Positions 26,691 through 35,851 are shown, counted from the first letter of the stretch. The stretch is 64,000 nucleotides of DNA from UMGS1696 sp963643035 (GCA_963643035.1 CAVIKO010000007.1:6568-70567), one strand, 5' to 3'. The notes: generated by a model not told the origin, from the sequence alone. Made by a program: numbers and translations.

Positions 26691-28070
26691 ATGCAAACCA
26701 AATCCACCTCCTCACCTTTCTGGCGTCCGTTTTTCCGGCTGCTCATCGTCATCGCGCTGCAGAACGTGATTGTGTACGGCGTTAGTCTGCTCGACAACAT
26801 CATGCTCGGCGGCTATACGGAACTGGCGTTGTCCGGCGTTGCGCTCGTCAACCAGGTTCAGTTTCTCCTCCAGATGCTCATCGGTGGTGTGTCTGACGGC
26901 GTGATCGTGCTGTCCTCCCGCTTCTGGGGCGAGAAGAACATCGAAAACGTCAAAAAAGCCGCCGCAGTCGCAATGCAGGTCGCACTGTTCATTGCCACAG
27001 TGCTGTTTGTTCTTGCGTTCTTCTTTCCGCACGCCGTGATTGGACTGCTGACCGACAAGCCGCTCGTCATCGAGGAGGGCGTGAAGTATATGCGCATCAT
27101 CTGCTTCACGTACTTCTTCTTCGCGGCGACGCAGGTTCTCCTCGGCGTACTGCGAAGTGTGGAGACCGCATGGATCGGTTTTCTCAATTCCACAGCGGCG
27201 CTGTGCATCAACGGTGTATTCAATTATGCGCTGATCTACGGGCATTTCGGTGCGCCGGAGCTGGGCGTGCGTGGTGCCGCGATTGCAACGCTTATCTCCC
27301 GGATCGCGGAATTTGCCATTGTCGCGGTGTATTTATTCGTGTTCGATAAAAAAATCCACGCAAAAATTCGGGACGTGTTCCAGTGGAGACCGGACGGAAC
27401 CCTCTACCGGATGTTCATGAAGGTCAGTCTGCCTGTGGTTCTCTCCGGTGGCTCGTGGGGCATCGCGATGGCGATACAGACGGCGATCCTTGGACGGATG
27501 GAGGATTCCGTAATCTCGGCAAACAGTATCGCGACGACGGTATTCTCCATCATGTCGGTTCTCCTCTACGGCTCTGCGACGGCATCCTCCGTTATGATCG
27601 GCAAAACGATCGGTGAATGGAAAGATTCCGGACGCACCGAGGCAGACTGTATGGCACAGCTGCGCCGCCGTGTGAATCGGATGCAGCTCCTGTTCCTCGG
27701 ACTTGGTGCCGCAACGGGCGGGATGCTGTATGGAATGAAGGATGTGATCATCGACGCGTACAACATCTCCCCGGAAACGCGTGCGCTCGCCCTGACATTC
27801 ATGACGGTGTTGTCTGTGACCGTAGTCGGAACCTCGTACCAGATGCCGTGTCTGACCGGGATCGTGCGCGGGGGCGGCGATACAAAATTTGTCCTCTTCA
27901 ACGACATTATCTTCATGTGGTGCATCGTTCTGCCCTCATCGTTTTTCGCGGCGTTCGTCCTGAAGCTCGCGCCGGTATACGTATTCTGCTGTCTGAAAGC
28001 GGATCAGATCCTCAAGTGCTTCGTGGCGGTGGTCAAGGTGAACCGATTCCGTTTCGTGAAGAAATTTTAA
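26691..28070 (+). CDS. MATE-family multidrug/metabolite exporter
   Basis: 459 residues, about 12 membrane helices in two halves. The first half starts RLLIVIALQNVIVYGVSLLDNIMLGG, typical of MATE proteins, with LAGVALVNQ-type sequence following; the second half starts near KVSLPVVLSGGSWGIAMAIQTAILG. Substrate is unknown; the family uses Na+ or H+ gradients. A terminator follows at 28114. Confidence 0.9.
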   Translation: MQTKSTSSPFWRPFFRLLIVIALQNVIVYGVSLLDNIMLGGYTELALSGVALVNQVQFLLQMLIGGVSDGVIVLSSRFWGEKNIENVKKAAAVAMQVALFIATVLFVLAFFFPHAVIGLLTDKPLVIEEGVKYMRIICFTYFFFAATQVLLGVLRSVETAWIGFLNSTAALCINGVFNYALIYGHFGAPELGVRGAAIATLISRIAEFAIVAVYLFVFDKKIHAKIRDVFQWRPDGTLYRMFMKVSLPVVLSGGSWGIAMAIQTAILGRMEDSVISANSIATTVFSIMSVLLYGSATASSVMIGKTIGEWKDSGRTEADCMAQLRRRVNRMQLLFLGLGAATGGMLYGMKDVIIDAYNISPETRALALTFMTVLSVTVVGTSYQMPCLTGIVRGGGDTKFVLFNDIIFMWCIVLPSSFFAAFVLKLAPVYVFCCLKADQILKCFVAVVKVNRFRFVKKF

Positions 28071-28113
28071 AAGTGTACTGCATTAACCTGAATCAGCGTT
28101 TCCATAAGAATAC

Positions 28114-28149
28114 AAAAAAGTCTCGGCTACATGCCGAGGCTTTTTTTTT
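28114..28149 (+). terminator. Terminator after the MATE gene
   Basis: AGTCTCGGC and GCCGAGGCT arms around TACAT, with A6 before and T9 after. Confidence 0.92.
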
Positions 28150-28156
28150 GCTTACA

Positions 28157-28260
28157 GAGTGGGAATACTGTACAGCTGATTGGTGAAGCGATCCATCCCA
28201 CTCTCGAGAATTTCCTTGACAGAAAATTCTCCGAAGCTTTTGACTTAACAGGTGAGTATA
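28157..28260 (-). repeat. Diverged inverted copy of the 95-bp repeat unit
   Basis: Read on the minus strand this segment follows the order of the 95-bp unit found in tandem at 48479-48901. It shares CTCGAGAATTTCCTTGACAG (28203-28222) exactly and the flanking CCCACTC and AGAGTGGGAAT blocks at the same spacing, with the parts between diverged. Confidence 0.65.
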
Positions 28261-28301
28261 CGTGTGTCAACATTGTCTCTTACGTGCACCAACGTATGAA
28301 A

Positions 28302-28336
28302 AATTCCACCCTGTTACACAGCAGAGTGGAATTTTC
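28302..28336. terminator. Hairpin downstream of rpsT
   Basis: AAAATTCCAC and GTGGAATTTT arms around a 16-nt loop between convergent genes. It may end transcription from rpsT, though the T-runs are only four long. Confidence 0.5.
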
Positions 28337-28459
28337 GATACAATATTTTTGTTTGTATGGCCTTCTGGACCGGGGCAGCTCACAATTCCGATATTGACGC
28401 TTTTATTATGCGGCCACCTCTTTCGGACGATTCGCAATTGTGCGATGCGGCCAAGGGTG

Positions 28460-28723
28460 TTATGCCAGTTTATTGAGCGCGAGGGTGAATTCGCTCTTCT
28501 TGTGGGCAGCGTTGTTCTTGTGGAGAATTCCCTTTGCGACAGCCTGGTCAATCTTCTTAACAGCAGCCTTGTACGCAGCGGTGGCTTCTTCCTTGTTTCC
28601 AGAAGCGAGAGCAACGTTGTACTTCTTCACGATGGTACGAATCTGGTTCTTGAACATCTTGTTCTGCAGGGTCTTGGTTTCGATAACTTTTACGCGCTTC
28701 TTCGCGGACTTAATGTTGGGCAT
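28460..28723 (-). CDS. rpsT: 30S ribosomal protein S20
   Basis: 87 residues, highly basic, with the S20 pattern MPNIKSAKKRVKV at the N-terminus and IDQAVAKGILHKNNAAHKKS near the end. It binds 16S rRNA early in 30S assembly. TAGGAGAG lies 6 nt before the ATG. A promoter is predicted at 28851-28879, giving a leader of about 120 nt that in many bacteria is an autoregulatory target; no such site is recognised here. Confidence 0.95.
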   Translation of the reverse strand: MPNIKSAKKRVKVIETKTLQNKMFKNQIRTIVKKYNVALASGNKEEATAAYKAAVKKIDQAVAKGILHKNNAAHKKSEFTLALNKLA

Positions 28724-29092
28724 TGTTTCTCTCCTATATTTTATTTTTACGCTCTTCCCGGCGGCTTTTCGAGTCAGCTATGCGGGGAGCGTCCGATTGG
28801 TTTTCGCGCCTGAGAGGGTACGACAGAAAACCAGTCCCATATACTCCATTATTGTATCACAGTTTCCCCGCAATTGCAATAGGTTTCGGTAATTTTGCCA
28901 TCGAAAATTTACGCCAATTTCCGCATGCGACAAATCGGAATTTTTAGAGATTTTTCCCCTGTACATCCGCAAAAAATCCACACACAAACGGCGCACAATA
29001 TGGTATAATATTGGTATCGTTATACTTGGGGAATTTTTGTCCTCGGATACGATTTGCCTTTCTTTGTATTTTACGCATAGGAGTTACTATAT
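28724..29092. other. Divergent intergenic region between rpsT and the apgM-like gene
   Basis: 369 nt without a gene. It holds the rpsT promoter on the minus strand and a TATAAT at 29004-29009 on the plus strand, about 85 nt before the next ATG, for which no good -35 was found. Confidence 0.45.
28851..28879 (-). promoter_or_regulatory. Predicted promoter of rpsT
   Basis: Minus strand TTGCAA, 17-bp spacer, TACAAT. Confidence 0.7.
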
Positions 29093-30304
29093 ATGAAATA
29101 TCTTGTTCTCATACCCGATGGCATGGCAGACCGACCCAATCCCGCGTTGTCCGGCAAGACGCCCATGGAGGCGGCGCACAAGCCCCTGATGGACGCACTC
29201 GCCGCAAAAGCACGCTGCGGTACCGTCTTAAACGTTCCGGTCGGCATGGTTCCCGAAAGCGACACAGCGAACCTCGCCATCCTGTCCTACGATCCGAAAA
29301 TATACTCCAAGGGTCGTTCCCCGCTGGAGGCGATGAGCCTCGGTTTGACCATGGAGCCGGACGACACCGCAATCCGCTGCAATGTAGTGACACTGTCCGA
29401 GGGGGATGTACCGTTCGGTGAACGCGTGATTCTCGACCACAGTGCCGGAGAGATTTCCACGGAGGAAGCGGACGAGCTGGTCAAGGCCTTGAACGACGCG
29501 CTGCCGATGGAAGGTCGCCATCTCTACACGGGGGTGAGCTACCGCCACTGCATGATCTGGCGCGGTGCGGATCCAACGTACAACTTTGCACGTCCGCATG
29601 ACCATCTCGGTGAGAAGATCGGCGCATACCTGCCGAAAGTCGAGGATGGCGGCGCGGAATTTCTGGAATTTATGGAGAAAGGTTTCGCGGTACTCGACCA
29701 TCATCCGGTGAACGAGCGCAGACGGGCGGCAGGCAAAAATCCGGCAAACGCGCCGTGGCTCTGGAGTCCGGGACGGAAGCCCGCACTGCCGTCGTTCAAG
29801 GATAAGTGGCATCTGGACGCATCGATTGTGTGCGCCGTAGATCTAATCAAGGGGATCGGGATCTGTGCCGGCTGCGAGGTGATCCCGGTACCAGGCGCGA
29901 CGGGCAACTATTACACGAATTATCTCGGCAAGGGAGAAGCGGCGATCGATGCCTTCCGACGCGGCAGAGATCTGGTATACGTCCACGTAGAAGCGCCGGA
30001 CGAATGCGGACATCAGGGCAATCCGTTTGAAAAGACATCGGCGATTGAGAAGATCGACGCGGAGATTCTCTCTCCGGTGTACCAGTATCTCATCGATTCC
30101 GGGGAGGATTTCAAGATTCTCTGCCTGCCGGATCATCCGACACCCTGTGAGAAGCGGACACACACATCGGATCCGGTGCCGTATTTCCTGTACGATTCCC
30201 GCGTGGAGAAGACAGGCTGCCTATTCACGGAGGCGACATGCGCGGCAATGGAGGATTATAATCCGGTCGGACACACGCTGCTTGCGGAAATGATCGAAAA
30301 ATAA
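29093..30304 (+). CDS. Cofactor-independent phosphoglycerate mutase (ApgM type) or ThrB2-like homoserine kinase
   Basis: 403 residues of the alkaline-phosphatase superfamily. Motifs are PDGMADRP at the N-terminus, ESDTANLAILSYDP holding the likely active Ser/Thr, HMIW-type SYRHCMIW, HVEAPDECGHQGN and CLPDHPTPCEKRTHTSDPVPY. The archaeal-type mutase interconverts 3- and 2-phosphoglycerate. A close subgroup has been proposed to be homoserine kinase in genomes lacking thrB; thrC lies 4 kb downstream, which keeps that possibility open. Sequence reading alone does not separate the two. AGGAG lies 9 nt before the ATG. Confidence 0.85.
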   Translation: MKYLVLIPDGMADRPNPALSGKTPMEAAHKPLMDALAAKARCGTVLNVPVGMVPESDTANLAILSYDPKIYSKGRSPLEAMSLGLTMEPDDTAIRCNVVTLSEGDVPFGERVILDHSAGEISTEEADELVKALNDALPMEGRHLYTGVSYRHCMIWRGADPTYNFARPHDHLGEKIGAYLPKVEDGGAEFLEFMEKGFAVLDHHPVNERRRAAGKNPANAPWLWSPGRKPALPSFKDKWHLDASIVCAVDLIKGIGICAGCEVIPVPGATGNYYTNYLGKGEAAIDAFRRGRDLVYVHVEAPDECGHQGNPFEKTSAIEKIDAEILSPVYQYLIDSGEDFKILCLPDHPTPCEKRTHTSDPVPYFLYDSRVEKTGCLFTEATCAAMEDYNPVGHTLLAEMIEK

Positions 30305-30317
30305 CGGAGGATTAGCA

Positions 30318-30968
30318 GTGAACAACGGATCGACTGGAATGGAGGAAAAAACAGTCCCAGAGGTATGCATCGGCACATCGACGGCAGAGGAAATCGCGAA
30401 AAATCCCCATGCGCGGCGGCTGATCTCGGCATACGAAGCAGTGGAAATGATCGCGTCTGTGGTAATCTTCGTGATGCTATGCTTTGCGTTTGTGACACGT
30501 CTGAACATCGTAGACGGACATTCCATGGACATGACCTTAGCGGATCGGGAATATCTCGCGGTATCGGATCTTGGCTACACGCCGCATGCGGGCGACATTG
30601 TGGTGATCCACAATATTGCAGCAGCCCCCTATGACGCGCCTCTGGTGAAGCGTGTGATCGCGGTTGGCGGACAAACGGTGGAGATTGATTTCAATTCCTG
30701 GACGCTGCGTGTGGATGGGGAGGTTGTGGACGAGCCATACCGCTATTTAGACGTGGGTTACGCTACGTTGACTGCGGAATACGGCATGAACGATGACGGA
30801 ATCTTCACCTGCTCTGTACCGGAAGGTACGGTATTCGTGATGGGCGACAACCGCAACCATTCCGGTGACAGCCGCCAAATTGAAATCGGCTGCATTGACG
30901 AGCGCTGCATCGTCGGTCGTGCCTACTTCCGTCTGGCTCCGTTGTCGAAGCTCGGCTTCTTGGACTGA
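30318..30968 (+). CDS. lepB: Signal peptidase I
   Basis: 216 residues. One membrane helix at about 41-60, then the catalytic Ser in GHSMDMTL (S69) and the general-base Lys in PLVKRVIAVGG (K111); the family box MGDNRNHSGDSR is present. It cleaves signal peptides from exported proteins on the outer membrane face. The start is GTG, 7 nt after GGAGG, and only 13 nt after the preceding stop. It heads the familiar lepB-rbgA-rnhB-yraN group. Confidence 0.93.
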   Translation: MNNGSTGMEEKTVPEVCIGTSTAEEIAKNPHARRLISAYEAVEMIASVVIFVMLCFAFVTRLNIVDGHSMDMTLADREYLAVSDLGYTPHAGDIVVIHNIAAAPYDAPLVKRVIAVGGQTVEIDFNSWTLRVDGEVVDEPYRYLDVGYATLTAEYGMNDDGIFTCSVPEGTVFVMGDNRNHSGDSRQIEIGCIDERCIVGRAYFRLAPLSKLGFLD

Positions 30969-31020
30969 CATGGAAAAACACAGGGAGACGGTCGCATAGG
31001 AACCAATGCCGTCCACAGGC

Positions 31021-31048
31021 TTCATTACGCTCCGCAAAACCTTTATGA
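31021..31048 (+). repeat. Dispersed intergenic repeat, copy A
   Basis: TTCATTACGCTCCGCAAAAC followed by CTTTATGA. Close matches are at 39189-39214 (plus) and 49563-49591 (minus), with the core also at 3613-3628. Confidence 0.6.
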
Positions 31049-31155
31049 AAAATAGACTACGTGGAGTCTTTGCGAATTTGAAAGCCGGGTTTGGCTCTTT
31101 CGATTGTACAGTATCGCATTTCTCCCCACTCTATATCCAATTTTTGGAGGCAACA

Positions 31156-32142
31156 ATGCAAACAATCCAATGGTTCCCGGGACATATGGCGAAAACGCGG
31201 CGGATCATGCGGGAGAATCTTTCGCAAGTCGATATTGTTCTGGAACTGGTCGACGCACGGATTCCGGAAAGTGCACGCAATCCGGAAATCGCTGCCCTGA
31301 CTGCCGGCAAGCCGGTTTTGACCTTATTAAACAAATCTTCTCTCGCGGATCCTGCGATTACCAAATCTTGGATATCGTTCTATCGCGGTCGCGGCGAAAA
31401 CGCGCTTGCCATCGATTGTGTGACGGGAGAGGGGATCGGTCAGATCGGTGTTGTGATCCGGCAGATTCTCGCCGAAAAGGTAAAACGATACGAGGATCGC
31501 GGAATGAGCGGACGAAAGCTGCGCGCCATGGTGGTCGGGATTCCGAACGTTGGCAAATCGTCGCTGATCAATCGACTATGCGGCGGGAAGAAGGTAAAGG
31601 TGGAGGATCGACCAGGGGTGACGCTCACGAAACAATGGGTTCCAACCTCTCTGGGACTGGATCTGATGGATATGCCGGGCGTCCTCTGGCCGAAATTTGA
31701 CGATCCGCGCACCGGCGAAAATCTTGCGATGACGGGTGCGATCAAGGACGACATTCTCGACACGGAGCAGCTTGCCGCCACGCTATGTGCGCGTCTGATG
31801 GCGGTCGCACCGGACAAATTCTGCGCACGTTACAAGCTGGACAGCACTATGCTTCCGGACAAACAATCACACGAGTTACTCGAACACGAGTTACTCGAAC
31901 ACGAACTGCTCGAAGCAGTGGCGAAAAAGCGCGGATTTCTGCTTTCTGGCGGAGCAATCGACACGGAACGTGCGGCGGCAATCGTATTGGACGAATTCCG
32001 CGGCGGGAAAATCGGACGGATCTCGCTGGAGGCTCCCGTTCCGGAGAAGAAGCGGAATACGGTTTTGACAGAGACAGACACGGATATGTATACAGAAACA
32101 TCCGCTGAATCTACTGCCGGTGGGGAAAGATATGAGAGATAA
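31156..32142 (+). CDS. rbgA: Ribosome biogenesis GTPase YlqF/RbgA
   Basis: 328 residues. Circularly permuted GTPase: the G4 region LLNKSSLAD comes first, then G1 GIPNVGKSSLINRL and G3 DMPGVLWPK. The N-terminal MQTIQWFPGHMAKTRR is typical. It helps mature the 50S subunit. ATG at 31156 is 5 nt after GGAGG; the frame extends to 31006 without support. Near the C-terminus three copies of HELLE come from a 15-bp tandem repeat at 31871-31915. The 3' end overlaps rnhB. Confidence 0.93.
   Translation: MQTIQWFPGHMAKTRRIMRENLSQVDIVLELVDARIPESARNPEIAALTAGKPVLTLLNKSSLADPAITKSWISFYRGRGENALAIDCVTGEGIGQIGVVIRQILAEKVKRYEDRGMSGRKLRAMVVGIPNVGKSSLINRLCGGKKVKVEDRPGVTLTKQWVPTSLGLDLMDMPGVLWPKFDDPRTGENLAMTGAIKDDILDTEQLAATLCARLMAVAPDKFCARYKLDSTMLPDKQSHELLEHELLEHELLEAVAKKRGFLLSGGAIDTERAAAIVLDEFRGGKIGRISLEAPVPEKKRNTVLTETDTDMYTETSAESTAGGERYER
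31871..31915 (+). repeat. In-frame 15-bp tandem repeat in rbgA
   Basis: ACGAGTTACTCGAAC at 31871-31885 and again at 31886-31900, with a third diverged unit at 31901-31915; encodes HELLE three times. Confidence 0.85.
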
Positions 32143-32815
32143 GGCTCCTGTTCCGACCTGTCTGGACTGGTCGTATGATGAAAAAATCGCACTCGGAACA
32201 GGGGCGGTAATCTGTGGCTTGGATGAGGCGGGGCGCGGTCCCTTATGCGGCTCGGTGGTAGCCGGGGCCTGCGTACTGCCAGATCCCGCCACTCTGTCCG
32301 ATGTAGAGCGAGACGCGCTTTCCGGTCTAAACGACTCCAAAAAGCTGTCCGAGAAAAAGCGAGAGACGCTCTATGACGTGATCACCCGGATCGCCGTCGC
32401 CTACGGCGTCGGAGAGGCAAGCCCCGCAGAAATCGATGAGATAAATATTCTGAACGCCTCTCTGCTCGCGATGCGCCGTGCTGCGGATATGGTAATTCAT
32501 TCCATGCCGCATTCCGTTTTTTATCTTCTTGTGGACGGGAACAAGGGCGGTTCTTTTCCCTTTCCTTCCACCGCGGTGATCCACGGCGATGCGCTGTCCC
32601 CTTCGATTGCAGCCGCCTCAATCCTCGCCAAGGTGACAAGGGATCGCCAGTGTCTCGAATGGGACAGGCAGTATCCCGGCTACGGAATCGCATTGCACAA
32701 GGGGTATCCGACAAAAGCGCATCGCGAAATTGTGCGGGAGAAGGTGCAAAGCGGCGAACAACTGCCGGAAATCTATCGGAAGTCGTTCCTGCGTTTTGCT
32801 TACCGGAATTTATAA
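32132..32815 (+). CDS. rnhB: Ribonuclease HII
   Basis: 227 residues. Cuts RNA in RNA-DNA hybrids and at misincorporated ribonucleotides. The catalytic start ICGLDEAGRGPLCGSVV gives the Asp-Glu pair; LNDSKKLSEKKRE, LVDGNKGG and AASILAKVTRDR are standard. ATG at 32132 sits inside the end of rbgA (11-nt overlap), showing translational coupling; an in-frame GTG at 32120 is an alternative start. yraN follows 12 nt later. Confidence 0.93.
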   Translation: MRDKAPVPTCLDWSYDEKIALGTGAVICGLDEAGRGPLCGSVVAGACVLPDPATLSDVERDALSGLNDSKKLSEKKRETLYDVITRIAVAYGVGEASPAEIDEINILNASLLAMRRAADMVIHSMPHSVFYLLVDGNKGGSFPFPSTAVIHGDALSPSIAAASILAKVTRDRQCLEWDRQYPGYGIALHKGYPTKAHREIVREKVQSGEQLPEIYRKSFLRFAYRNL

Positions 32816-32827
32816 TCGGAGGACGAT

Positions 32828-33262
32828 ATGACGGAAAATCTGCGCGCACTTGGAAAAATCGGAGAGGACGCGGCGGCACAATATCTGGTAAATGCCGGTT
32901 ATTCCATGGTCGGACGGAACGTATATATCGGGAATCTGGAGGCGGACATTCTCTGTGTCTCACCGGACGGACAACACTTCTGTTTTGTCGAAGTCAAGTC
33001 GCGCCGTATCGATCCGGGAGAGACAACGACCCGTCCCGCTGATGCCGTAGATACTCGCAAACGAACACATATGCTCGCGCTCGCCCGTGCGTACATGGCG
33101 GCGCATCCGGAAACTTTTGCCAATTGCTATCCGCGTCTTGATGTCGTGGAGGTGTATCTCTCCGATGACGGCGGCAAACTGGCCGTGCAGACCGTTCGTC
33201 ATTATCCGGGGGCCGTTCGTCCCGCGCGCAATTATCAGAAACACAGGAAGCCGCTGACGTAA
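32828..33262 (+). CDS. UPF0102/YraN-family predicted endonuclease
   Basis: 144 residues, normal for YraN. The restriction-endonuclease-like core is visible: GKIGEDAAAQYL, then NLEADILCVSPDG, FCFVEVKSRR (D and ExK residues) and TRKRTHMLALARAYM. The function is not established in the family, though it is almost always beside rnhB as here. GGAGG lies 5 nt before the ATG. Confidence 0.9.
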   Translation: MTENLRALGKIGEDAAAQYLVNAGYSMVGRNVYIGNLEADILCVSPDGQHFCFVEVKSRRIDPGETTTRPADAVDTRKRTHMLALARAYMAAHPETFANCYPRLDVVEVYLSDDGGKLAVQTVRHYPGAVRPARNYQKHRKPLT

Positions 33263-33342
33263 TGTATTTGACACAAAATCTCAAATGATGCAGCGATTCC
33301 ATGAAAATTTATAAAATTATTATTGCATGGAGGTGCATTTAT

Positions 33343-34278
33343 ATGCGCTACTGTGATTTGCACTGCGATACCGCCACCGCACTATATGACGGCAGGCTGT
33401 CCATCGAGGACGCACCGCTGTGCGTTTCCCTGCAAAAGGCACACTGCCTTGATAAATACTACCAGGCAATGGCGATTTTCACATCCACGCGCTTTTCTGA
33501 CGACGAGGGATGGCAGCGATTCTGGCAGGTGCGCAGGAATCTCCTTTGGGAATGCGCCATGCACCGGATTCCCCTGCTTCGTGACCGTCATGCGCTTGCG
33601 CTGTTCCGGGAGAGCGAGCGACGCGTCGCGTTTTTCCTGACCGTAGAGGACGGCCGGATTCTCGATAACAATATCGACCGTGTACAGTCCCTTTATGATG
33701 CGGGCGTGCGCATTCTTACCCCGCTTTGGGGCGGTGAAACCTGCATAGGCGGCTCCCACCAATCGGATAAAGGGCTGTCCGATTTCGGAAAAGCGGCGGT
33801 TCGGGAATGCTTCCGGCTGGGCATTGCGGTCGATATTTCCCACGCTTCCGAAAGATCCACAGATGAAATCCTTGATATGGCGGAGATGTTGGGCGGCAAG
33901 GTTCTCGCGACCCACTCGAATGCCCACGCGATCTGCATCCACACACGAAATCTGACAGACGATCGGATTCGGAGACTAGCGGCACTCGGCGGCGTGATCG
34001 GCATCAATCTGTATACGGCATTTCTGAAGCATGACGGTCCCTGGTCCATCGCGGATATGCTGCCTCACATCGACCACATCGCCAATCTGGTTGGTACAGC
34101 GCATATCTCCATCGGCGCGGATTGGGACGGCGCGGAATTTCCGCCGGACTGCACCTCCATCGCCGATATTCCGTATGCGGCACAGGTTTTGCTGGATCAC
34201 GGCTACAGTCCGTCCGACACAGAACAAATTTTCTGTACGAACGCGGTTCGTTTTCTGGAGGATTCTCTGCCGCAGTAA
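33343..34278 (+). CDS. Membrane dipeptidase family (M19) peptidase
   Basis: 311 residues with the zinc dipeptidase barrel. Metal ligands are likely in CDLHCDT (His-x-Asp near residue 5), FLTVEDGR (Glu), and ISHASERSTDE and ATHSNAHAI (His residues); HISIGADWDG is the late Asp motif. It hydrolyses dipeptides, possibly D-amino-acid-containing ones. The start at 33343 fits GGAGGT with an 8-nt spacer; the frame opens at 33301. No signal peptide is seen, so it is probably cytoplasmic. Confidence 0.9.
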   Translation: MRYCDLHCDTATALYDGRLSIEDAPLCVSLQKAHCLDKYYQAMAIFTSTRFSDDEGWQRFWQVRRNLLWECAMHRIPLLRDRHALALFRESERRVAFFLTVEDGRILDNNIDRVQSLYDAGVRILTPLWGGETCIGGSHQSDKGLSDFGKAAVRECFRLGIAVDISHASERSTDEILDMAEMLGGKVLATHSNAHAICIHTRNLTDDRIRRLAALGGVIGINLYTAFLKHDGPWSIADMLPHIDHIANLVGTAHISIGADWDGAEFPPDCTSIADIPYAAQVLLDHGYSPSDTEQIFCTNAVRFLEDSLPQ

Positions 34279-34363
34279 GACGGCTCGCACGGTTTCCGTA
34301 TGCAGCCTTCTGTAATAATACATTCACAGCCATACAAATTTCCATAGAAAGTGAGTTACTATT

Positions 34364-35848
34364 ATGAAATATATCAGCACACGGGATCATTCCGCGCATC
34401 CGAAAAAGGTGACAGCGGCGGAAGCGATCAAAAAAGGGCTTTGCGACGACGGCGGTCTGTTTGTGCCGGATGAAATTCCGAAGCTCACCCACGGTGAAGT
34501 AGAACAGCTCATCGGAATGACCTATCCGGAGCGCGCCGCCCATGTACTTTCCCTGTTCTTACCCGATTATGACCTCACCACACTGGAGGGAGACTGCCAC
34601 ACCGCATATGCGCACGATCGTTTCCCGGGAGGAGCCGCTCCGCTGTACCCCCTCTCGGATGACCTCTATTCTCTTGAACTTTGGCACGGTCCAACATGCG
34701 CGTTCAAGGATATGGCACTCCAGATTATGCCGCGCCTGCTCTCCTCCGCACTGAGGATGACGGGGGAAAAGGAGACAGCCTACATTCTCGTCGCCACAAG
34801 TGGAGATACCGGCAAGGCTGCTCTTGAGGGCTATCGGGATGTAGATGGCGTAAAAATTGCCGTTTTCTATCCAAACGACGGCGTAAGTCCTATGCAGAAG
34901 CGGCAAATGTGTACGCAGGAGGGCGGCAATACCTATGTATGTGCGGTACATGGCAATTTCGACGATGCACAGACCGGCGTAAAGAAGATCTTTGCCGATC
35001 CCATTCTCGCGAAAAAGGCACACGACCACGGTTTCTTCTTCTCCAGCGCGAATTCCATAAACTGGGGCAGACTTGTCCCGCAGATCGTCTACTATGTATC
35101 CGCCTATTGCGACCTTATCCACCGCGGCGTGATCCGGAGTGGCGATGAGATCAATGTATGCGTCCCCACCGGCAATTTCGGAAACATCTTTGCCGCTTAT
35201 CTCGCACGGGAAATGGGGATCCCAATCGCACGTCTGATCTGTGCCTCCAACCGCAACAACGTTCTCACCGATTTTATCGCCACCGGCACCTATGACCGCA
35301 CCCGCGAATTTCACAAAACCATGTCGCCCTCAATGGATATACTGATTTCCTCCAATCTGGAACGGCTTCTTTATATGCTCTGCGGTGCTGAAGTCACGGC
35401 GGAACTGATGGATTCGCTCTCCCAAACCGGAAAGTATACCTTGCCGGAGGAATTTCTCCCCGATCTGCGTGAAATCTTTGCGGGATATTGCTGCTCCGAA
35501 GAGGAGACTGCCGCCGCCATTCACGCCACCTTCGAAAACATCCATTACCTGATCGACCCCCATACCGCGGTCGGACTGGGCGCTGTACAGAAATACCGTG
35601 CGGAAACCGGAGACGATCGCGTGATGGTTCTCGCTTCTACCGCAAGTCCGTACAAATTCGCAGCCGATGTGTGCCGTTCCATTGGCGTCAACGCCGACAA
35701 TTTAGACGGTGAGGAATTGCTCCACACTCTGTCGAACGCAACCGGAACCGAGATCCCCGTGCCGCTTGCCGCCACGCTTTCCAAGCCCATTCGGTTCACC
35801 GATGTGATCTCCCCTGCGGATATGCCAAGCGTACCGTTCACTCACTGA
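34364..35848 (+). CDS. thrC: Threonine synthase
   Basis: 494 residues, the longer class of threonine synthase. PLP lysine in GPTCAFKDMALQ, N-terminal YISTRDHS, and the phosphate-binding ATSGDTGKAALEG are clear, with NSINWGRLVPQIVYY and VPTGNFGN also present. It forms threonine from O-phosphohomoserine. AAAGTGAG precedes the ATG. No thrB of the GHMP type is nearby. A metallophosphoesterase gene starts 3 nt after the stop. Confidence 0.95.
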   Translation: MKYISTRDHSAHPKKVTAAEAIKKGLCDDGGLFVPDEIPKLTHGEVEQLIGMTYPERAAHVLSLFLPDYDLTTLEGDCHTAYAHDRFPGGAAPLYPLSDDLYSLELWHGPTCAFKDMALQIMPRLLSSALRMTGEKETAYILVATSGDTGKAALEGYRDVDGVKIAVFYPNDGVSPMQKRQMCTQEGGNTYVCAVHGNFDDAQTGVKKIFADPILAKKAHDHGFFFSSANSINWGRLVPQIVYYVSAYCDLIHRGVIRSGDEINVCVPTGNFGNIFAAYLAREMGIPIARLICASNRNNVLTDFIATGTYDRTREFHKTMSPSMDILISSNLERLLYMLCGAEVTAELMDSLSQTGKYTLPEEFLPDLREIFAGYCCSEEETAAAIHATFENIHYLIDPHTAVGLGAVQKYRAETGDDRVMVLASTASPYKFAADVCRSIGVNADNLDGEELLHTLSNATGTEIPVPLAATLSKPIRFTDVISPADMPSVPFTH

Positions 35849-35851
35849 TAA

